DNA from: Ziziphus jujuba
Lineage: Eukaryota > Streptophyta > Magnoliopsida > Rosales > Rhamnaceae
DNA length: 64,000 nucleotides
Assembly: GCF_031755915.1 (NCBI RefSeq)
Contig: NC_083384.1
Coordinates: 4,673,501 to 4,737,500 of the forward strand
Direction: 5' to 3'
Under the pieces are notes generated by a model. It made no database searches. It was not told the DNA's origin and saw only the letters and a list, made by a program, of their open reading frames with translations. Every line of letters begins with the position of its first letter. The first letter of the stretch is position 1. Below are positions 16,721-29,473 of this stretch, one piece after another. The position numbers were made by a program, and so were the translations under genes.

Positions 16721-19700
16721 TGAAATTTTATTGTACTTCAATAAAATTTTAATATTATTCTAATTACTATTTAATTTGATGAATTAATTTATGAGACTTT
16801 AATAAATTAAATATGTGAATATTTACTAGGTAGTTTGAATAATATTTTAAATTAAGTAGAAACAATAGTTTGATTTAATAAAAATATTAAATTAATTTAA
16901 ATCAGTTAAATAGTATTTGGAATTAAAAAAATAATAACTATTTTTATGTAATATAGGACAATGCTTTTAACCCCTAAAGTGTTGTCCAATTGAATAAGGG
17001 TGTGTTTATTTTTTTCTCTTAATTTTTTTTAAGAGATAACTGTATCTTAAATAAAAAAAAATTTAAGTATTTAAATATTTTTATTTGTTTTTTTAGACAT
17101 AAGAACTATTAACCTATCAAATATAATTTATATGGAAAAACCTTATTATCCACCATTAATAAAATATTTTGAATACTTATAAATATTATATTTGGATTTC
17201 AAATTTATTTAAATTTTAGAATTTTTGGCCTTCAAATCCCTTCCCAATAAAACTTGACCTCCGGTATATCAATTAAAAAAAAATTACAAAATTAAAAAGA
17301 AAAGAAAAAGACAAATAATAATAAGGAAAGAAAAAAATAAAAAGAAAAGTGTCAAAATTCCCGGTTCCTCATTTTCTTGTCTCCCAAACACCACCTTATC
17401 TGTTTACAGAGAAAACTTAGATCCATTTGATAAATCTTCTTCAACTATGGCTTCGTGGAGAAGATCAAGAACAATGGTCTGCACCAACAGCAAAAGTGGC
17501 TTCCGCGAAGGAGATCGAGAACCTTCTGTGAAAGAGGAGATCGAGAACCTCTGCGAACAATGGTCTACACCCATCGCGGCAATGCCTTTGTGGTGGAGAT
17601 TCCCTGTCGCCGGTTCCGTTCATATCAGAGCTCACCGGAGTCGTCCTGTTTAGATTGGAGCATTTAGGATGAACAACAATGACTGATCCTTTCAAATTGA
17701 GATGGATATAGATGAGAGATTGTCATGGAAGAGAGGGAGAGTTGTTAGGGATTTCGGATTTTGATGAGGGTAGTCTTGGAAAAAAAATTTACGAACACAT
17801 TGAAATGTTTTCTTGTTAAGATAAAAGTGAAGAATTTTAGTCTTTTAGAATGAGATAAAATTGTTTAATTTTAAATGATAATATTAAAAAAAAAAAAAAG
17901 GTCATAATAAGATATAAAAGATAAAAACAATGATGCCATAAGCGTAAACGTAATATATTTTTATTTGAATAATCATAGATGATGCTCAATTTTACTAAGA
18001 AAGCATCACCCAGAAGAAAGCAGAAAAAAAGGATTCTAAAATTGTCAGTCAATTGATTGCCTTTGGAGGTCCAATTGCTTGCGGGCCCCGAAATAAATTA
18101 AAATTAAAATAAAAAATTAAAATATATGAATAATTAAAATTATATGAAATACCAAATAAACAATCAAAATAGATTATGTTAAAAAAAAAAAAAATTAATA
18201 CACAACGTCTAGCCATCCTCTATGAAAATAATAATAACGGCTGGCTGTCGTGTTTCCATTATAAATTCTAATAAAAAATAATATATATATATATATATAT
18301 ATATATCAAAATTATATAATTACTATTTGTTTTAAAATTTATAAAAGTAGAGAATAAATTATTTTAAATGGTTTACAATTATTTGAAACATAATAAATTT
18401 TAAATTTTAAATAAAAATTTAATTAAAATATACGAATTATTAAAATCATATAAAATACCAAACAAATAATAATATAATTATGCGAACCAAAAAAGAATTA
18501 TGTAAAAATAATAATAATAATACATGTATTGTACTTTTAGCTGTCGTGTCTAAATGCTCGTATATTATGCCGAAGCCTCCACGTCACCTAGCTGTTCCGT
18601 ATATTGGAGCACAATCAACCACAGCTGGAATTTAACGTGGCAGGTACCTGTTGGGTAATATCTAGATTTAATATATACATATATATATATATATATATAA
18701 TTTTTTTGGTTTCTTTTCTTTATACGCTAGTTTGCAGTTAAGTTTATGCAGATGAAAAATTATATAATAATAATAATAATAATAATAAAGTCTTACTATT
18801 GATTTTTCTGCAGTCTTCATAATACGCAGCTCAAACCAGAAAACCAAGTGTGCCCATTTCTCCTTCCAATACGACATCCTCGGCGCCATCTTTTCCTTTC
18901 TCTACCTCGTGCAATATGATCTGTCGTCTGGAAATCCTGGTATTTCTTTACATTCCCTGATTCTACTTTTTGAAAATAGATTCATGAATTAAAATTGTGT
19001 GTCTATTCTTGTTTTCTTGAAGCAATGCGATTACAATAAGTCTAAAGTTAGCTGCAAATTTTATGCTACAAGCAACAGCAAATGGTTCTCGTATGTGTTT
19101 CCAATAAAACAGTTTGAATGATTTGCATGAATCGTTGAAGTCATATCTGGACTTTGGAGGAGCTTTCAGTGGAACTTCATTAGTTAGCTTTGCAGAAGGG
19201 TGTTATTGATATTGATCAATGGAGAGGCCATTCTGCTGGGTAATGTCCTTGTCTTAATTTTTACAATTTCCTTTTCTTTTTTTCTTTTTTTTTTTTTAAT
19301 TTTAATTATGAAGTACACAATAATGTTAAAGGTGAAATCTTTATCAGATTGCTTGTTTTTTCTTCGAAGATTTTTTTTGCATATCATATTTTAGTTTAGG
19401 CTTCATATTAAAGTTTTATACTTCGTATTCTCTTTTTACATTCCATGATTTTAAGCGGATTTAGAGTTACATATCTAGGATAGTCAATTTGTGGTGACGA
19501 TATTATTTTTCATGTTTCTGTTGGGTGGATCAGTGCCAAATTATGATGAGCTTGCTTCATGCTAATGTGCTCAATACCCTTCTTTTTTTTTTTTTTTTTT
19601 GGTTCTCTTTTAACAAATTTTCCAATCCAGAGAGAGCTCCTGTAGTACTTGATTTTGATTTTGACGTGAGCAAGCTAACTTGAACAAATCAATGTGTCTC

Positions 19701-21483
19701 ATTTTTATTTTTTATTTTTTTGGTAATTGTTTCATATGTGGCTCATGTTCATCAACCTAATAGCCTTAATTTCTTCGGATTTAGCTAAGCTTCGTTTTCT
19801 GGTTGATTGGCCCGTTGATTATCTTATTATAGTGTTTATTTTAGGAGTTCCATGTATCTCATTTTTATTTTTTACTTTTGGTAATGGTTTCTTATGTGCC
19901 TCATGTTCATCAACTTAATAGCTTTAATAATTAATATGCTTTAAAAATGGACCAGTTTCACAAACCTTCAATCTTCAATGATATTTGTAGGAAATATCAA
20001 AGCTCAAGAGATAAGAGTTAAAGTGTGAAAATAGCGACATCTGTCAGAGCTTTGAATTGAAAAGCATTTTTAATTCAAGTTTCAGGCATTAGGAGCATGG
20101 CTCTGCGCCGAATACCTACAATACCTTTTTTTCCGAGAGACAGGGCCGCAGCTCCGTACTCCTACATGTACGGAGCTCCAAAGGCAAGGCTGCGACTTTA
20201 CGGTGGGGGTTTTGGCGAGAATTTTAATTCAATGAGGAAACAAAAGCCTAACTTACGAGGATTGTAAATAGAGATCAATAGACTATTAAAATGGACTTTT
20301 GGGATGGCTAGAGAGAGATAGAAGATGTGTAAGGAGGTAAAGTACGAAGGGTAGACGAAGTCCAAAGATGGAATTTGATCATCATTCTTCTTAATATTCT
20401 AGTTTATTATTTCTTTTTCTCAATGTTTAATAATATATTTAGAGGTTAATTAAATTTTATGATATTCTAAAATTTTTATTTTCTAAGATTATGATGCAGC
20501 CGAATTACCAATACCTGAATTCCTTTCTAGTTTTAATAAAATTGATATTAATTTATTTCATATCTACGTTAAATATTTTTATGATGTAATTTATCATTTA
20601 ATTTGATCTGAGAGATGAAAATTGAATTAGATAGGTACGGTAAGATTGTCATAAGTTCTTAATTTTATTTTATTTGTTTTTTGAAATGTAAAAATCCTCT
20701 CTCTTTGCCGTTTCTCTCTTTCTTTCTCACTCTTCATCTCTCTCCTTAGGACTGAAATTAGGCTTATTATAGAAATCCTTTACACTTTCTCTGCAACCAT
20801 GAGCTTTCTTTTCTATTTTTCCTTTTATTCAATTGTTGCATGCGTGCCCATCTCCTGCTTTAGAATTGAATGATCTTTTACTCAAATCTTAAGAAGAGGC
20901 TTCTCAACCACTACACCCCACGCCCACTGTTTTCCCTTCAATTTACCAACTTTATTCATCAAATTTTGTTTACTAAACAATGCGGTATAAACACAAAAAT
21001 AAGTGGAACTAATGCAATCAAATAGAAAACTGACACATCAACTTGTATCCAAATTTGGGTGAAAGAAAATTTTGAGAAACTCAAAAAGGTATCATTACCA
21101 TATATATATACCAACACATACATACAATTATGCTTTTATGTGTGTAACCGATACAAGGAACGAGTGCAAATAACATTAAAGAGGAACAATACAGATCAAC
21201 ACAGAATTGAGTGGGTCTCTTTGGCTTCCACCAGCAGAGCTATAACTACATGTCAAAATGGTAAGCTAGTTTTTCATATGGCAAAGCATAACCACAACAT
21301 AAATACCAGCACCCAGTTGTAGAAAATAATTAACAATGGTTTTTGGGATCACCATGAAACCATGTATATTGACATAGATGAGGCAGTGAAACCATGTAAA
21401 CAAGCAAATTTTGTCATTTCAGAATGGAGTTCTGGGGAGGAAAAAACGCACACCAAACAAGTATACATATTGCGCTGCATTTC
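16721..21483. other. AT-rich intergenic region with degenerate repeats
   Basis: No supported gene. A GC-richer patch with a 68-codon frame (17447-17653) is flanked by AT-rich DNA and has internal duplications, so it looks like transposon interior, not a gene. About 18085-18240 and 18400-18560 are diverged copies of each other, each ending in CTGTCGTGT. About 19697-19770 and 19855-19920 are another diverged duplication (CTCATGTTCATCAAC in both). A GC-rich island with a hairpin lies at 20097-20267. Confidence 0.55.
20097..20267 (+). other. GC-rich island with 56-codon frame and 10-bp stem hairpin
   Basis: Embedded in AT-rich DNA. A frame opens MALRRIPTIPFFPRDRAAAP and closes at 20267. The inverted repeat AGCTCCGTAC (20150-20159) and GTACGGAGCT (20168-20177) is perfect with an 8-base loop. 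I do not recognise the product; composition differs sharply from the surroundings. It may be a small gene, an organellar or transposon fragment, or a structured RNA. Confidence 0.3.
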
Positions 21484-22927
21484 TCATCTAACCCTGCATG
21501 CTGCAGGAGCTCCAGGAGAACAATTTGGGTTAGGAGATCGACAACTAGAACCAGGACCCACATTATTCGCAAATCTGCGGCGCATCCGGTGATCAGGGAT
21601 TGCACTTACAGCAAACTGACGAGCCACACCAGTTAGTGATGATGATGACACTTCATTTGCATCATTACAACTTTGCAGGGGTTCTAAAGTTTCAACAACA
21701 TCACTCATTAATGGCCTTGCTTTGGGATTTTGGCTCAGACAATAGTATGCCAAGCTGCAGGCTTTCTGGGCAGCCCTTACTGAGTACTGATTCTCCAACC
21801 GAGGGTCTATTATTTGAAGCAGCCTTCTCTTGTCATTCAGTTTTGGCCGAGCCCAATCTACCAAGTTCTGTTCCTTGCTTGGTCTTGTTTTGTCAACAGA
21901 CCTCCTTCCTGTCAAAAGCTCCAGAAGAACAACTCCAAAGCTATACACATCACTCCTTGCAGTCAGGTGCCCTGCTCATTTCACATAGACCTCACTCAAT
22001 CCAAATATATGAACCATCAAGCAAATACAAAGTTTAATCGGTTTCCATAACATAGGAGAACAAGAAAAACTAGACATATGGACATCAATGTCTCTTATTC
22101 AGTTGATCTCAAAAGAAAAGATCTTGTATACACGAGCAGAACAGATTTAAGAAGGTAAATATCCATGTCAACCTCAAAATTCAGAAACCACAAGTAATAT
22201 AATGTGTAACAACATCATAATACACGTGTGAAGGAGTTGGAAGCTATGGAATACTCTAAAATTTAGTTTCAAAACAAAACCAAAAGAATACAATCTTAAG
22301 TCGAGAGATACTGTAACCGTAGAGCACAGAATTTCCTACATAAATGACAATCGACTAACAGATACTGGTCCGCGAACAATTTGTATAATTTAGAAGGGGA
22401 TTTGTAAGAAAGAAATACATAAAGGTTTCTTAAAAAAAAAGAAAAGCATAAAAGCTTCCGATGCCAAAAAATCCAGATCATCTCATTTATTTGCCTATCT
22501 GTTATGGTCATCTGTTTAAGAGATCAAGAAACATCTTAGATTCTCCTTACAATTACCACCTTTATGCAAATGTGCTACATATCTATCCAGATCTCTCCTC
22601 CAGAAACCATGCTTCTCTAAAACCTAATTTAGAAGCAGACAATTTCTTCTCTAATTCAATAAATCTAAAAGTCTAACTTTGTAATTAGAAAAACAAAGAT
22701 GGAAAACACGCCAAGCAATGAACAGTGGTTATATTTTGGTGAAGGAAGAAAAGACAAAAAGATCATTAAAATAGATGGTAGAGGATCTCTAAATGGAACT
22801 GTAGCAATACTGCTAACAAACCCAGTATCTTGCAGCGCATCACTGTAATTCAGTTCTATAAAACAGTGACATCAAAAGTCAACCTTTAAATAAGATAACT
22901 CCAAAACTTTATTTGCACTAAGAAAGG

Positions 22928-22962
<35 letters not shown>

Positions 22963-25372
22963 TTATTTTATATCTTCCGGTCATGGAGATTTCAGACATT
23001 AAGGGAAACATACCAGTCATCACATATTCTGGTGCTGCATAACCATAAGTACCCATTACTCGAGTAGATACATGGGTCTCATCCCCTTGAGGTCCAGCTT
23101 TAGCAAGACCAAAATCAGAAAGCTTGGCTGTATAATCCTGCATATTCGTAGGAAATGAGTAAGCTGTATAGGAACAAATCAGATGGCAATTTCAAGCAAA
23201 AAGATTGTGAGAATAAATTGTAGGGGTTATGAGCTTTAAAATAAACCACTTACAGAGTCCAGTAATATATTAGAGGTTTTGAAGTCCCGATAGATAACTG
23301 GCCTTTCAGCATTGTGAAGAAAAGCCAGCCCTTTGGCAGCTCCAAGAGCAATCATCATTCTTGTCGCCCAGGATAACGGGATTGTTGCCTCTGAATATGA
23401 AAAAAGGCAAAACAAATACTGAGAAAATGTAATCTGGATGGGAAAATAAGCATAGCTGTTATGTCTAAGACAATAATCAACAAAACCAAATAAATTGTAA
23501 AATATGTTAAAGAGTCTAATTATTTATGTAATTTCATCTGTCAATACTGTAAACAATCATATCATTGTAGGAATTTAACAAATATTTAATATGACTAATA
23601 AAGTCTCACTAAGCTTAAAAAAAAATTGGCTAAACAAAGGAAAATATTTACATATTATGCATCAAGAAAACAAATTTTAATAAGCAAAATAGTTCCAATT
23701 TCCATAAACAAACCTCGCTAGGAGAACCGAAGATGAAAACAAGATTGCCATAGTGAGAGTGAGATGGAGCACAAATAGCAGAATTTGTAACCATATATAC
23801 CTTTCATGAACATTGACATACATTTGCAACTGGAAAACAAATGAGAGCTTTGCCTCAACAAGAGAAATGATTATTTTGGATTCTCCATCGATTTAAATAT
23901 TTTCAGGGCCCCCCCCAAATAAAAAAAAAAGGAAACAAAAAACCCGTTTGAAATACAAGCAGTTTAATCGTGTCAAACAGATAGTTTCATCATGTTCAGC
24001 AGATAGTATCAAGTAGTCAACATCCGTTACCAGCAAATAAGAAATTCTGGATTTAACGTAGTTTTGAAATAGAACAAGCCAGCCCTGATATTGTTTCTTG
24101 GTGATGATGGAATTCTCCATCTACTTATTTTTAGTCCCGTTATTTAGGCTGTAAAAACAAATTATTACCTTAAAGAAAAAAAAAAAAAAAGTCGTAAAAA
24201 TATGTATTCTATATATCTAGATAGCTTTTCAACCGAAGGGGAAAAAATTAGCATGTCAAAGAGGACCGTAGAAATAGAAAGACCTAACGTCAGCAAATAA
24301 ACAAGTGGAGGACTCTCAAGTAAAACACTCATAGGTAAAATTAACATTGTTAATGTAGTGATTCCCATACTTCGGAACAAGTGATTCTCAAGGCTTCCTC
24401 GGAACATGAACTCGTAGACAAGCAACCTATGATCGTCCTCGCAACAATATCCAATCAACTTGACCAAATTTGGGTGCCTAAGCTGCCCGAGAAAGTTGAC
24501 CTCAGTCTGCAAAACGAAGCAAGCCCACAAGTCAAAACCTTTGGAAAACCAAAAAATGAGTGGACCAGAAAAGCAGACACCAGAGCAAAGAAGAAGGAGA
24601 AATACAAGCCATTCTCGATGTCCCTGAAGACCCTCTTTGTTGAGAACCTTAACAGCAACAGGAAGCGACTTAAGACCAACTCTGACATTCTCATCAATGT
24701 AACCCTTGTACACAGTTCCAAATCCTCCTTCACCTAGAATGTAATCCGAACGAAAGCTCTTGGTGATTGTCTCCAGCTCGTAAAGAGTAAAGGCAATGAC
24801 ATGGGTATAAAGCAAGGCGTTCTTTCTCGAGTCCTCAAAGTTTCTAGGGGTTGAGGGATCGCTCAGATCTGATATAGAGCGATTGTGATTCTGCTTCTTC
24901 TCACCGTTCTTCACAGGCAAAGACGATAACATGTTGAGCTGCTGAACTGCAAAAGCGCAATGGAAAAATAACAAATTAAGAATCGAGGCAAAATGAAAAC
25001 CATACCCCCCAGCATCAAAATCCAATTTTGGTACTAAAAATTAGAGATGCATAAACAAAAGAAACAGAGCAAAATGGTGTTTCCAATTGGGTATTCAGCA
25101 AATGAAATAGAAGTCCTAAATGCAGAAGGAACAGGGAGCGAGTGAGAAGAAAATGACATTGTTGAGACCAAGCAAAGCTTGAATTGAATTGGGGATTGAG
25201 AGAGAGAAAGAGAGAGCCAATACGAAAAGGAACAAACAAGTAGAGATTAGATCTGGGAAAGTGGGATATGGGAAATGGGAAATGGGAAAAATGGAGTCTT
25301 GAGGTATGGAAGTTACAGACCTTGAGCATGGGTTACCACTGCAGATTCCTCTCTGGTACCGCAATTTCCCAT
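21484..25372 (-). CDS. PBL8: Receptor-like cytoplasmic kinase, subfamily VII, PBL8-like, complete
   Basis: Six exons on the minus strand: 25372-25321, 24946-24606, 24506-24371, 23390-23254, 23137-23014 and 21971-21484; all GT-AG, giving 425 aa. It starts [13 protein letters not shown], with Gly2 for N-myristoylation and Cys4 for palmitoylation, so it should sit at the plasma membrane. Kinase motifs are intact: Gly loop [11 protein letters not shown], catalytic Lys in [10 protein letters not shown], catalytic loop [13 protein letters not shown] in [11 protein letters not shown], activation segment [18 protein letters not shown] and [20 protein letters not shown]. The tail ends [16 protein letters not shown], which matches Arabidopsis PBL8 as I remember it; Arabidopsis is about 410 aa. 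RLCK VII kinases relay signals from cell-surface immune and developmental receptors; the specific role of PBL8 is little known. The 0.98 kb third and 1.04 kb fifth introns are the longest; the fifth (23013-21972) contains an AT microsatellite. Confidence 0.96.
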
Positions 25373-25580
25373 CTCTGTGTTGCTTCGTTATCTGCTACTG
25401 ACAAAGAATAAGCAAACTGTGGTGGAGTAGTAGTACTAGTAGAAGTAGAAGCAGAAGCAGAAGAAGAAGCAGCGACTACAAGTAGACAGTGTTGGAGTTG
25501 GAGGTGTGGATGATGATGGTGTTGGTGCTGGTTCATTCTTCGGTGCCCTTTTTCTCCCTTCTCACACTCTTCTTTGCCAG

Positions 25581-25588
25581 CTTTATAT
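25581..25588 (-). promoter_or_regulatory. Probable TATA box of the PBL8-like gene
   Basis: ATATAAAG on the minus strand about 210 bp upstream of the PBL8 ATG, followed by a GA-rich leader. Motif and position only. Confidence 0.45.
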
Positions 25589-25796
25589 CCCTCTCTATAT
25601 TTCTGTACTGCTAGTATACTATTAATTAGCATTAATATTTATTTATCATTGCTCTTTCCTGTACGAAATATCCTGTCGATCTCTATGTCTGAATATATAT
25701 ATATATATATATTGTAAAATTCAACATCTGTTTTTTTTTTTTTTTTTTTTTTTTTTTTGGGTAAAGGTTAAATTCTGCGTTTGAATACATAGAAAT

Positions 25797-25926
25797 AAAG
25801 GGACGTGAATCTGACACGCGTGGGAGCTCCGTGGTTAGCACACTACAGCCCGGCCAGTGGGAGCTGGGTTCGAGTCTTGGGGGAAGGGGATGCAAGGGGG
25901 CATAGCATAAAAAGGGATGTGAATCT
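25797..25926 (+). mobile_element. tRNA-derived SINE with target-site duplication
   Basis: The body 25813-25910 is GC-rich in AT-rich surroundings and has pol III internal promoter boxes in tRNA order: A-box-like TGGTTAGCACA near 25832 and B box GGGTTCGAGTC near 25866-25876. It ends in a short A-rich tail (ATAAAAA). It is flanked by 16-bp direct repeats AAAGGGACGTGAATCT (25797-25812) and AAAGGGATGTGAATCT (25911-25926), differing at one base. At about 98 bp it is shorter than most plant SINEs. It lies upstream of the PBL8-like gene. It is not a functional tRNA because no acceptor stem or cloverleaf forms. Confidence 0.78.
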
Positions 25927-27387
25927 CAAGCTTTTTCACTTGGGGACTGTACTTCATTTGGATTTTAAAATTTTTTTAGTTGCCTTTTACAGAATTCATG
26001 TTCTTTTAGAAAGGAATTAAATTCGTCTATTATAATCTCCTTCTACATTGATGATTTTGTGTATTGTTTTCAGGAGAAAAAAGTTTGTTTGAATTTGCTT
26101 TCAATTTTATTATAATAATTATTAAATAATATGATAAATATTGCTATAATATCTATATATTTTATTTTTTTTATCTATTTAATGATAATTTTTATTCAAA
26201 TTTTATAAATATAATAATTCATAAATATTTCAATTTATTTTATTTAGTGAATAAATTCGATAAATATTTTAATATGTATAATATTACTGATTTTATTAAT
26301 GATATAGTATACCTAAAGAGAGTAAGACTCATACATTCTCTAGCCCAAGGCTCCCAGTATAAAAAATTTATAAGCAAAAATGAATAAATAAATAACTTCA
26401 TTAAATAAGAATAATTCTTGTGCTGCTACATTGGCAAAGTATTTTATGGACATTGACAAATAGCATGTACGTATATATTGTTGTGGCTGGTGAACTCTCA
26501 CAAAGCAAACAACTGATTTATGCTACAATGGCAGTTCAAATATTTTAAGTGCGGTTTGTGAACTTATTTGTTTTTTTTTTTTTCCCTACGAAATTGTATA
26601 TAATTTATTTATTTTAATTGTTTTGTTAGTGTTTGATTAATATAAAATATATATCTATATATATATATATATATTTGCTAAGGGTAATTAGCAATGATTA
26701 GTATTTGTTAGATATATTAATTGGTTGAACATATGAAAGATTAAAAAAAAAAAAACTAAAATTACAACTAAAAATCGACACAATTTTAAATTGTATTTTC
26801 ATACAGATTTTTTTTTCTTAAATTTATAGTTAATTGAAATATTTAATTACTATTAACATTAGCAAACGATTGAGTGAACAAACCGCGATCAATTTAGTAA
26901 AAAATAAAAACCAAATGCATTAAGAAATGGTACTTTATTGGTTTAGCTCCAATCAATTCCTCAAACACGTGACATTACATACACACAAACTTCTCAAACA
27001 TTATTATATAATATATTTTTTTTTTATGAATAAAAAATTATCATATAATTCTTGTTTAATAATTAACACTGCCGATCATGTCAAACTTTTTATGTTGATG
27101 AATTGCAATGCATACTTTTGTTTCCAATCGACTCAGTGTTTTTTAATTAAACTGAAGAAAATTGTGCACATCAATTATACAAAATGTCATCATGATTGGT
27201 GATGGTATTCAAAATTATAAGATGTTTTTATTCTTGTCATCAAGGAGGAATAATAATCTATCCACCAAAAAAATAAAAAAGAGGGAATAATAATATACAA
27301 ATGATTTATGTTTCCTAGGGAAGGAGGGATACTATAGCGAGAACATATGAATGAAATAAAAATAAAATATAAGAGGGATTTGCATAA
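25927..27387. other. AT-rich intergenic DNA
   Basis: Nothing gene-like. An AT microsatellite lies near 26647-26676 and several T- and A-tracts are present. A 91-codon frame at 26927-27202 has no recognisable similarity and biased AT composition. Confidence 0.6.
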
Positions 27388-27684
27388 TTTATTTTAGGGG
27401 AATTTGGCCCAATGGATGAGTTTAACGGTTTTTACCCTTTCATATGCTATTTTTTTTTTTTTTTTACCTTTTCAATTTTTAATAATTCCAAAATATTTTT
27501 ATATCCAAATTAAATATTTTTACTTTTATTTTTTTCTTTTTATTTTTTTTATTTTCTTCACCCGACTTTTCTCTTCTCCTTCATCACCCTTGCCTCAAAA
27601 CTGGCTTATCTCTTCTCATTCATCAAGCTTTCTTCACTTAGTTGCCTTTTTGCCAAACAACCCCGTTTCATCTCTCTAGTCACC

Positions 27685-28091
27685 AAGTATTCAAGGTCTA
27701 AAATGTACCAGGACTTTGGGCTATCAAGGCCAAAAAAGGCGATGTTTTCCCTCGCCACAATTCGAAGCCTGCCACAGAGAACCCATCTCAGAAACCTCCC
27801 AAGTTCTACCCCGCTGATGACGTCAAGAAACTGCTTGTCAACAAGCGCAAGCACAAGCCCACCAAGCTCAGGTTCAATTCCGAAAAGGTTTGTTTTTTTT
27901 TTGTTTTTTAATAATGTATTTAATGCATTTAGGCTACATGTTATTTGGCTTTCATTGTTTTGTTAATTGGGTCTGTGAACTTTTCAAGATGAGTATTATA
28001 CCGGGGATGGTGTTGATTGTGTTGGCTGGGAGATTTAAAGGGAAGAGAGTTGTATTCCTGAAGCAACTTTCATTTGGCTTGCGTCCGGTGG
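27685..28091 (+). pseudogene. Captured fragment of 60S ribosomal protein eL6 gene
   Basis: Two exon pieces with a retained intron: 27685-27887 and about 27989-28091. The first reads KYSRSKMY, then after a frameshift [16 protein letters not shown], then [13 protein letters not shown] and [10 protein letters not shown]. The second reads [20 protein letters not shown] and FLKQLSFGL. These follow plant eL6 (RPL6) in order; the real protein continues with LLVTGPFKING, which is absent. Lacks the N-terminus and the C-terminal third, so it cannot make a ribosomal protein. It lies near the left end of the Mutator-like element. Confidence 0.88.
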
Positions 28092-28842
28092 GTAAGACCA
28101 ATTTTTTTTTTTTTTTTTTTTTTTGGCTTCCAATAAATTGCCAAATGTTCTTGCTTTTGTTTTTGTTTTTGTTTTTTTGTGTTTATTTTCCCTTGATTGG
28201 AAATGAGTATTCGATTCCTATATATAGGAATTAAATTATGTGTTTTTATTTTTTATTTTTTTAATATATTTGTTCATTTCGACTATTCTTAACAGTTCGG
28301 TTCAAAATTTTCTTTCCCAGATAGTGGAATGTGCATTTTTGATTTGAAATTATCATATGCAAGTCCTCTCTTTAATAGACATTTTGTTGATCTATTACAT
28401 TTGCTATTATATGTCTTGCAAAATTATGGAAATGCTAATTTGCAAGAATGAAGGTTCTTTTTCAACCATTTTGTGGGATCATATTGTTTTTCTCTTTCCA
28501 ATGAGGATAATGGACAACGGTTGCATCTATTTCTTTTTCCTTTTTATGCTTCCACCCTGCATTTAGGAGATGAAAACCGAAAACCATTTCATATTTTTTC
28601 TTCTATGGTAACAACTATATGCTTTTATCTAGATGTATTTCACAAGATAATTCCATTATGCTTTATGTATTAGTGAAATTTAGCTGCTTTTAGTTATTGA
28701 TATGTTTGCTCCTTTTAGATTTTTAGCTGATTTGTGGTTTGTTCGAAATTTTGCATCATATTATTCTTGCCTGGATTGCATTGATATTTATGTATCTCTT
28801 GTTGGTTCCTCTTGAAGTTTTAGTTTTGAACTTTCTTTCCAG

Positions 28843-28952
28843 GCAAGACCGATCCATACGTTTTTTTAAGCCTAGGGGACCAAGTCATACGCAGCAAAAA
28901 GAACAGCGAAACCACAGTCATTGGACCTCCTGGTGAACCAATTTGGAATCAG
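28843..28952 (+). pseudogene. Captured exon of a C2-domain protein gene
   Basis: A single exon with good splice sites on both sides (TTTCCAG before, GTAAAG after). It reads KTDPYVFLSLGDQVIRSKK and TTVIGPPGEPIWNQ. This is the start of a C2 domain as found in plant NTMC2T5-like or similar C2 proteins (from memory). No stop or shift is seen, but the exons on either side of the source gene are missing. It sits about 750 bp after the eL6 fragment in the same element and orientation, so a spliced chimera is conceivable. Confidence 0.75.
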
Positions 28953-29069
28953 GTAAAGATCCTTGTAATTCTGCTTCGACGTCTGTGTTTAAATGAAGTT
29001 GTAAAAGTTTTTCTAAATGATCATATATGTTTATATATATATATATATATATGTATATGTGCTTGCTGG

Positions 29070-29300
29070 CAGGATACAGGCAACTATAGAACATTGTCTA
29101 GTCATATGCATCTTCTATCAAGTCATATAAGATATTTGGTGATGCAGTGGTGTTTGATACCACTCATTGCTTGACTGCAGTTGATATGCCACTTGGGATA
29201 TGGGTTGGAATGAATAATTATGGTATGCCTTGCTTCTTTGGTTGCTTGCTTCAACGAGAAGAAAATTTGAGGTCTTTTTGATGGGCATTGAAGGTAATAG
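29070..29300 (+). pseudogene. Captured fragment of a FAR1-related (FRS11-like) gene
   Basis: From 29123 the frame reads SYKIFGDAVVFDTTHCLTAV, DMPLGIWVGMNNYGMPCFFG and CLLQREENLRSF, then a TGA and WALK. This is the MULE-derived transposase-like domain of FAR1-related sequence proteins, closest by memory to FRS11. Upstream, EH-fs-SYASSIKSY is recognisable with a stop and a frameshift. The TGA and shift make it non-coding. The source is a domesticated transposase gene of the host, so this is more likely a captured host fragment than the element's own transposase. Confidence 0.8.
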
Positions 29301-29473
29301 AGCGAAAATAGAATACAATACAAATATATTCTGTTAGTCATTTTGTGTAGAAAGGAAGTGGGTTTATTGGTGGTTTTGTGTAAAAATTATAATAATATAA
29401 ATTTTCGGTAATTATGATAATATAAATTTTTTTGTTAGTCAAACCATCTATTGAATGGTTTGTGGGTGTAATT

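Noticed and set aside
17447..17653. 68-codon frame MASWRRSRTMV
   Set aside because: Internal duplications, competing frames of similar length on both strands and no recognised domain; probably non-autonomous transposon interior.
16980..17810. MITE with GTGTGTTTATTTT-like ends
   Set aside because: End similarity is weak and the candidate ATTGAA flanks are too short to trust.
18668..18950. Possible exon on either strand near 18.8 kb (MAPRMSYWKEKW on minus; frame open on plus)
   Set aside because: Splice-like sites exist on both strands but no family match and no neighbouring exons could be found.
24381..24737. 118-codon plus-strand frame in the PBL8-like gene
   Set aside because: Antisense of kinase exons 2 and 3 and the intron between them.
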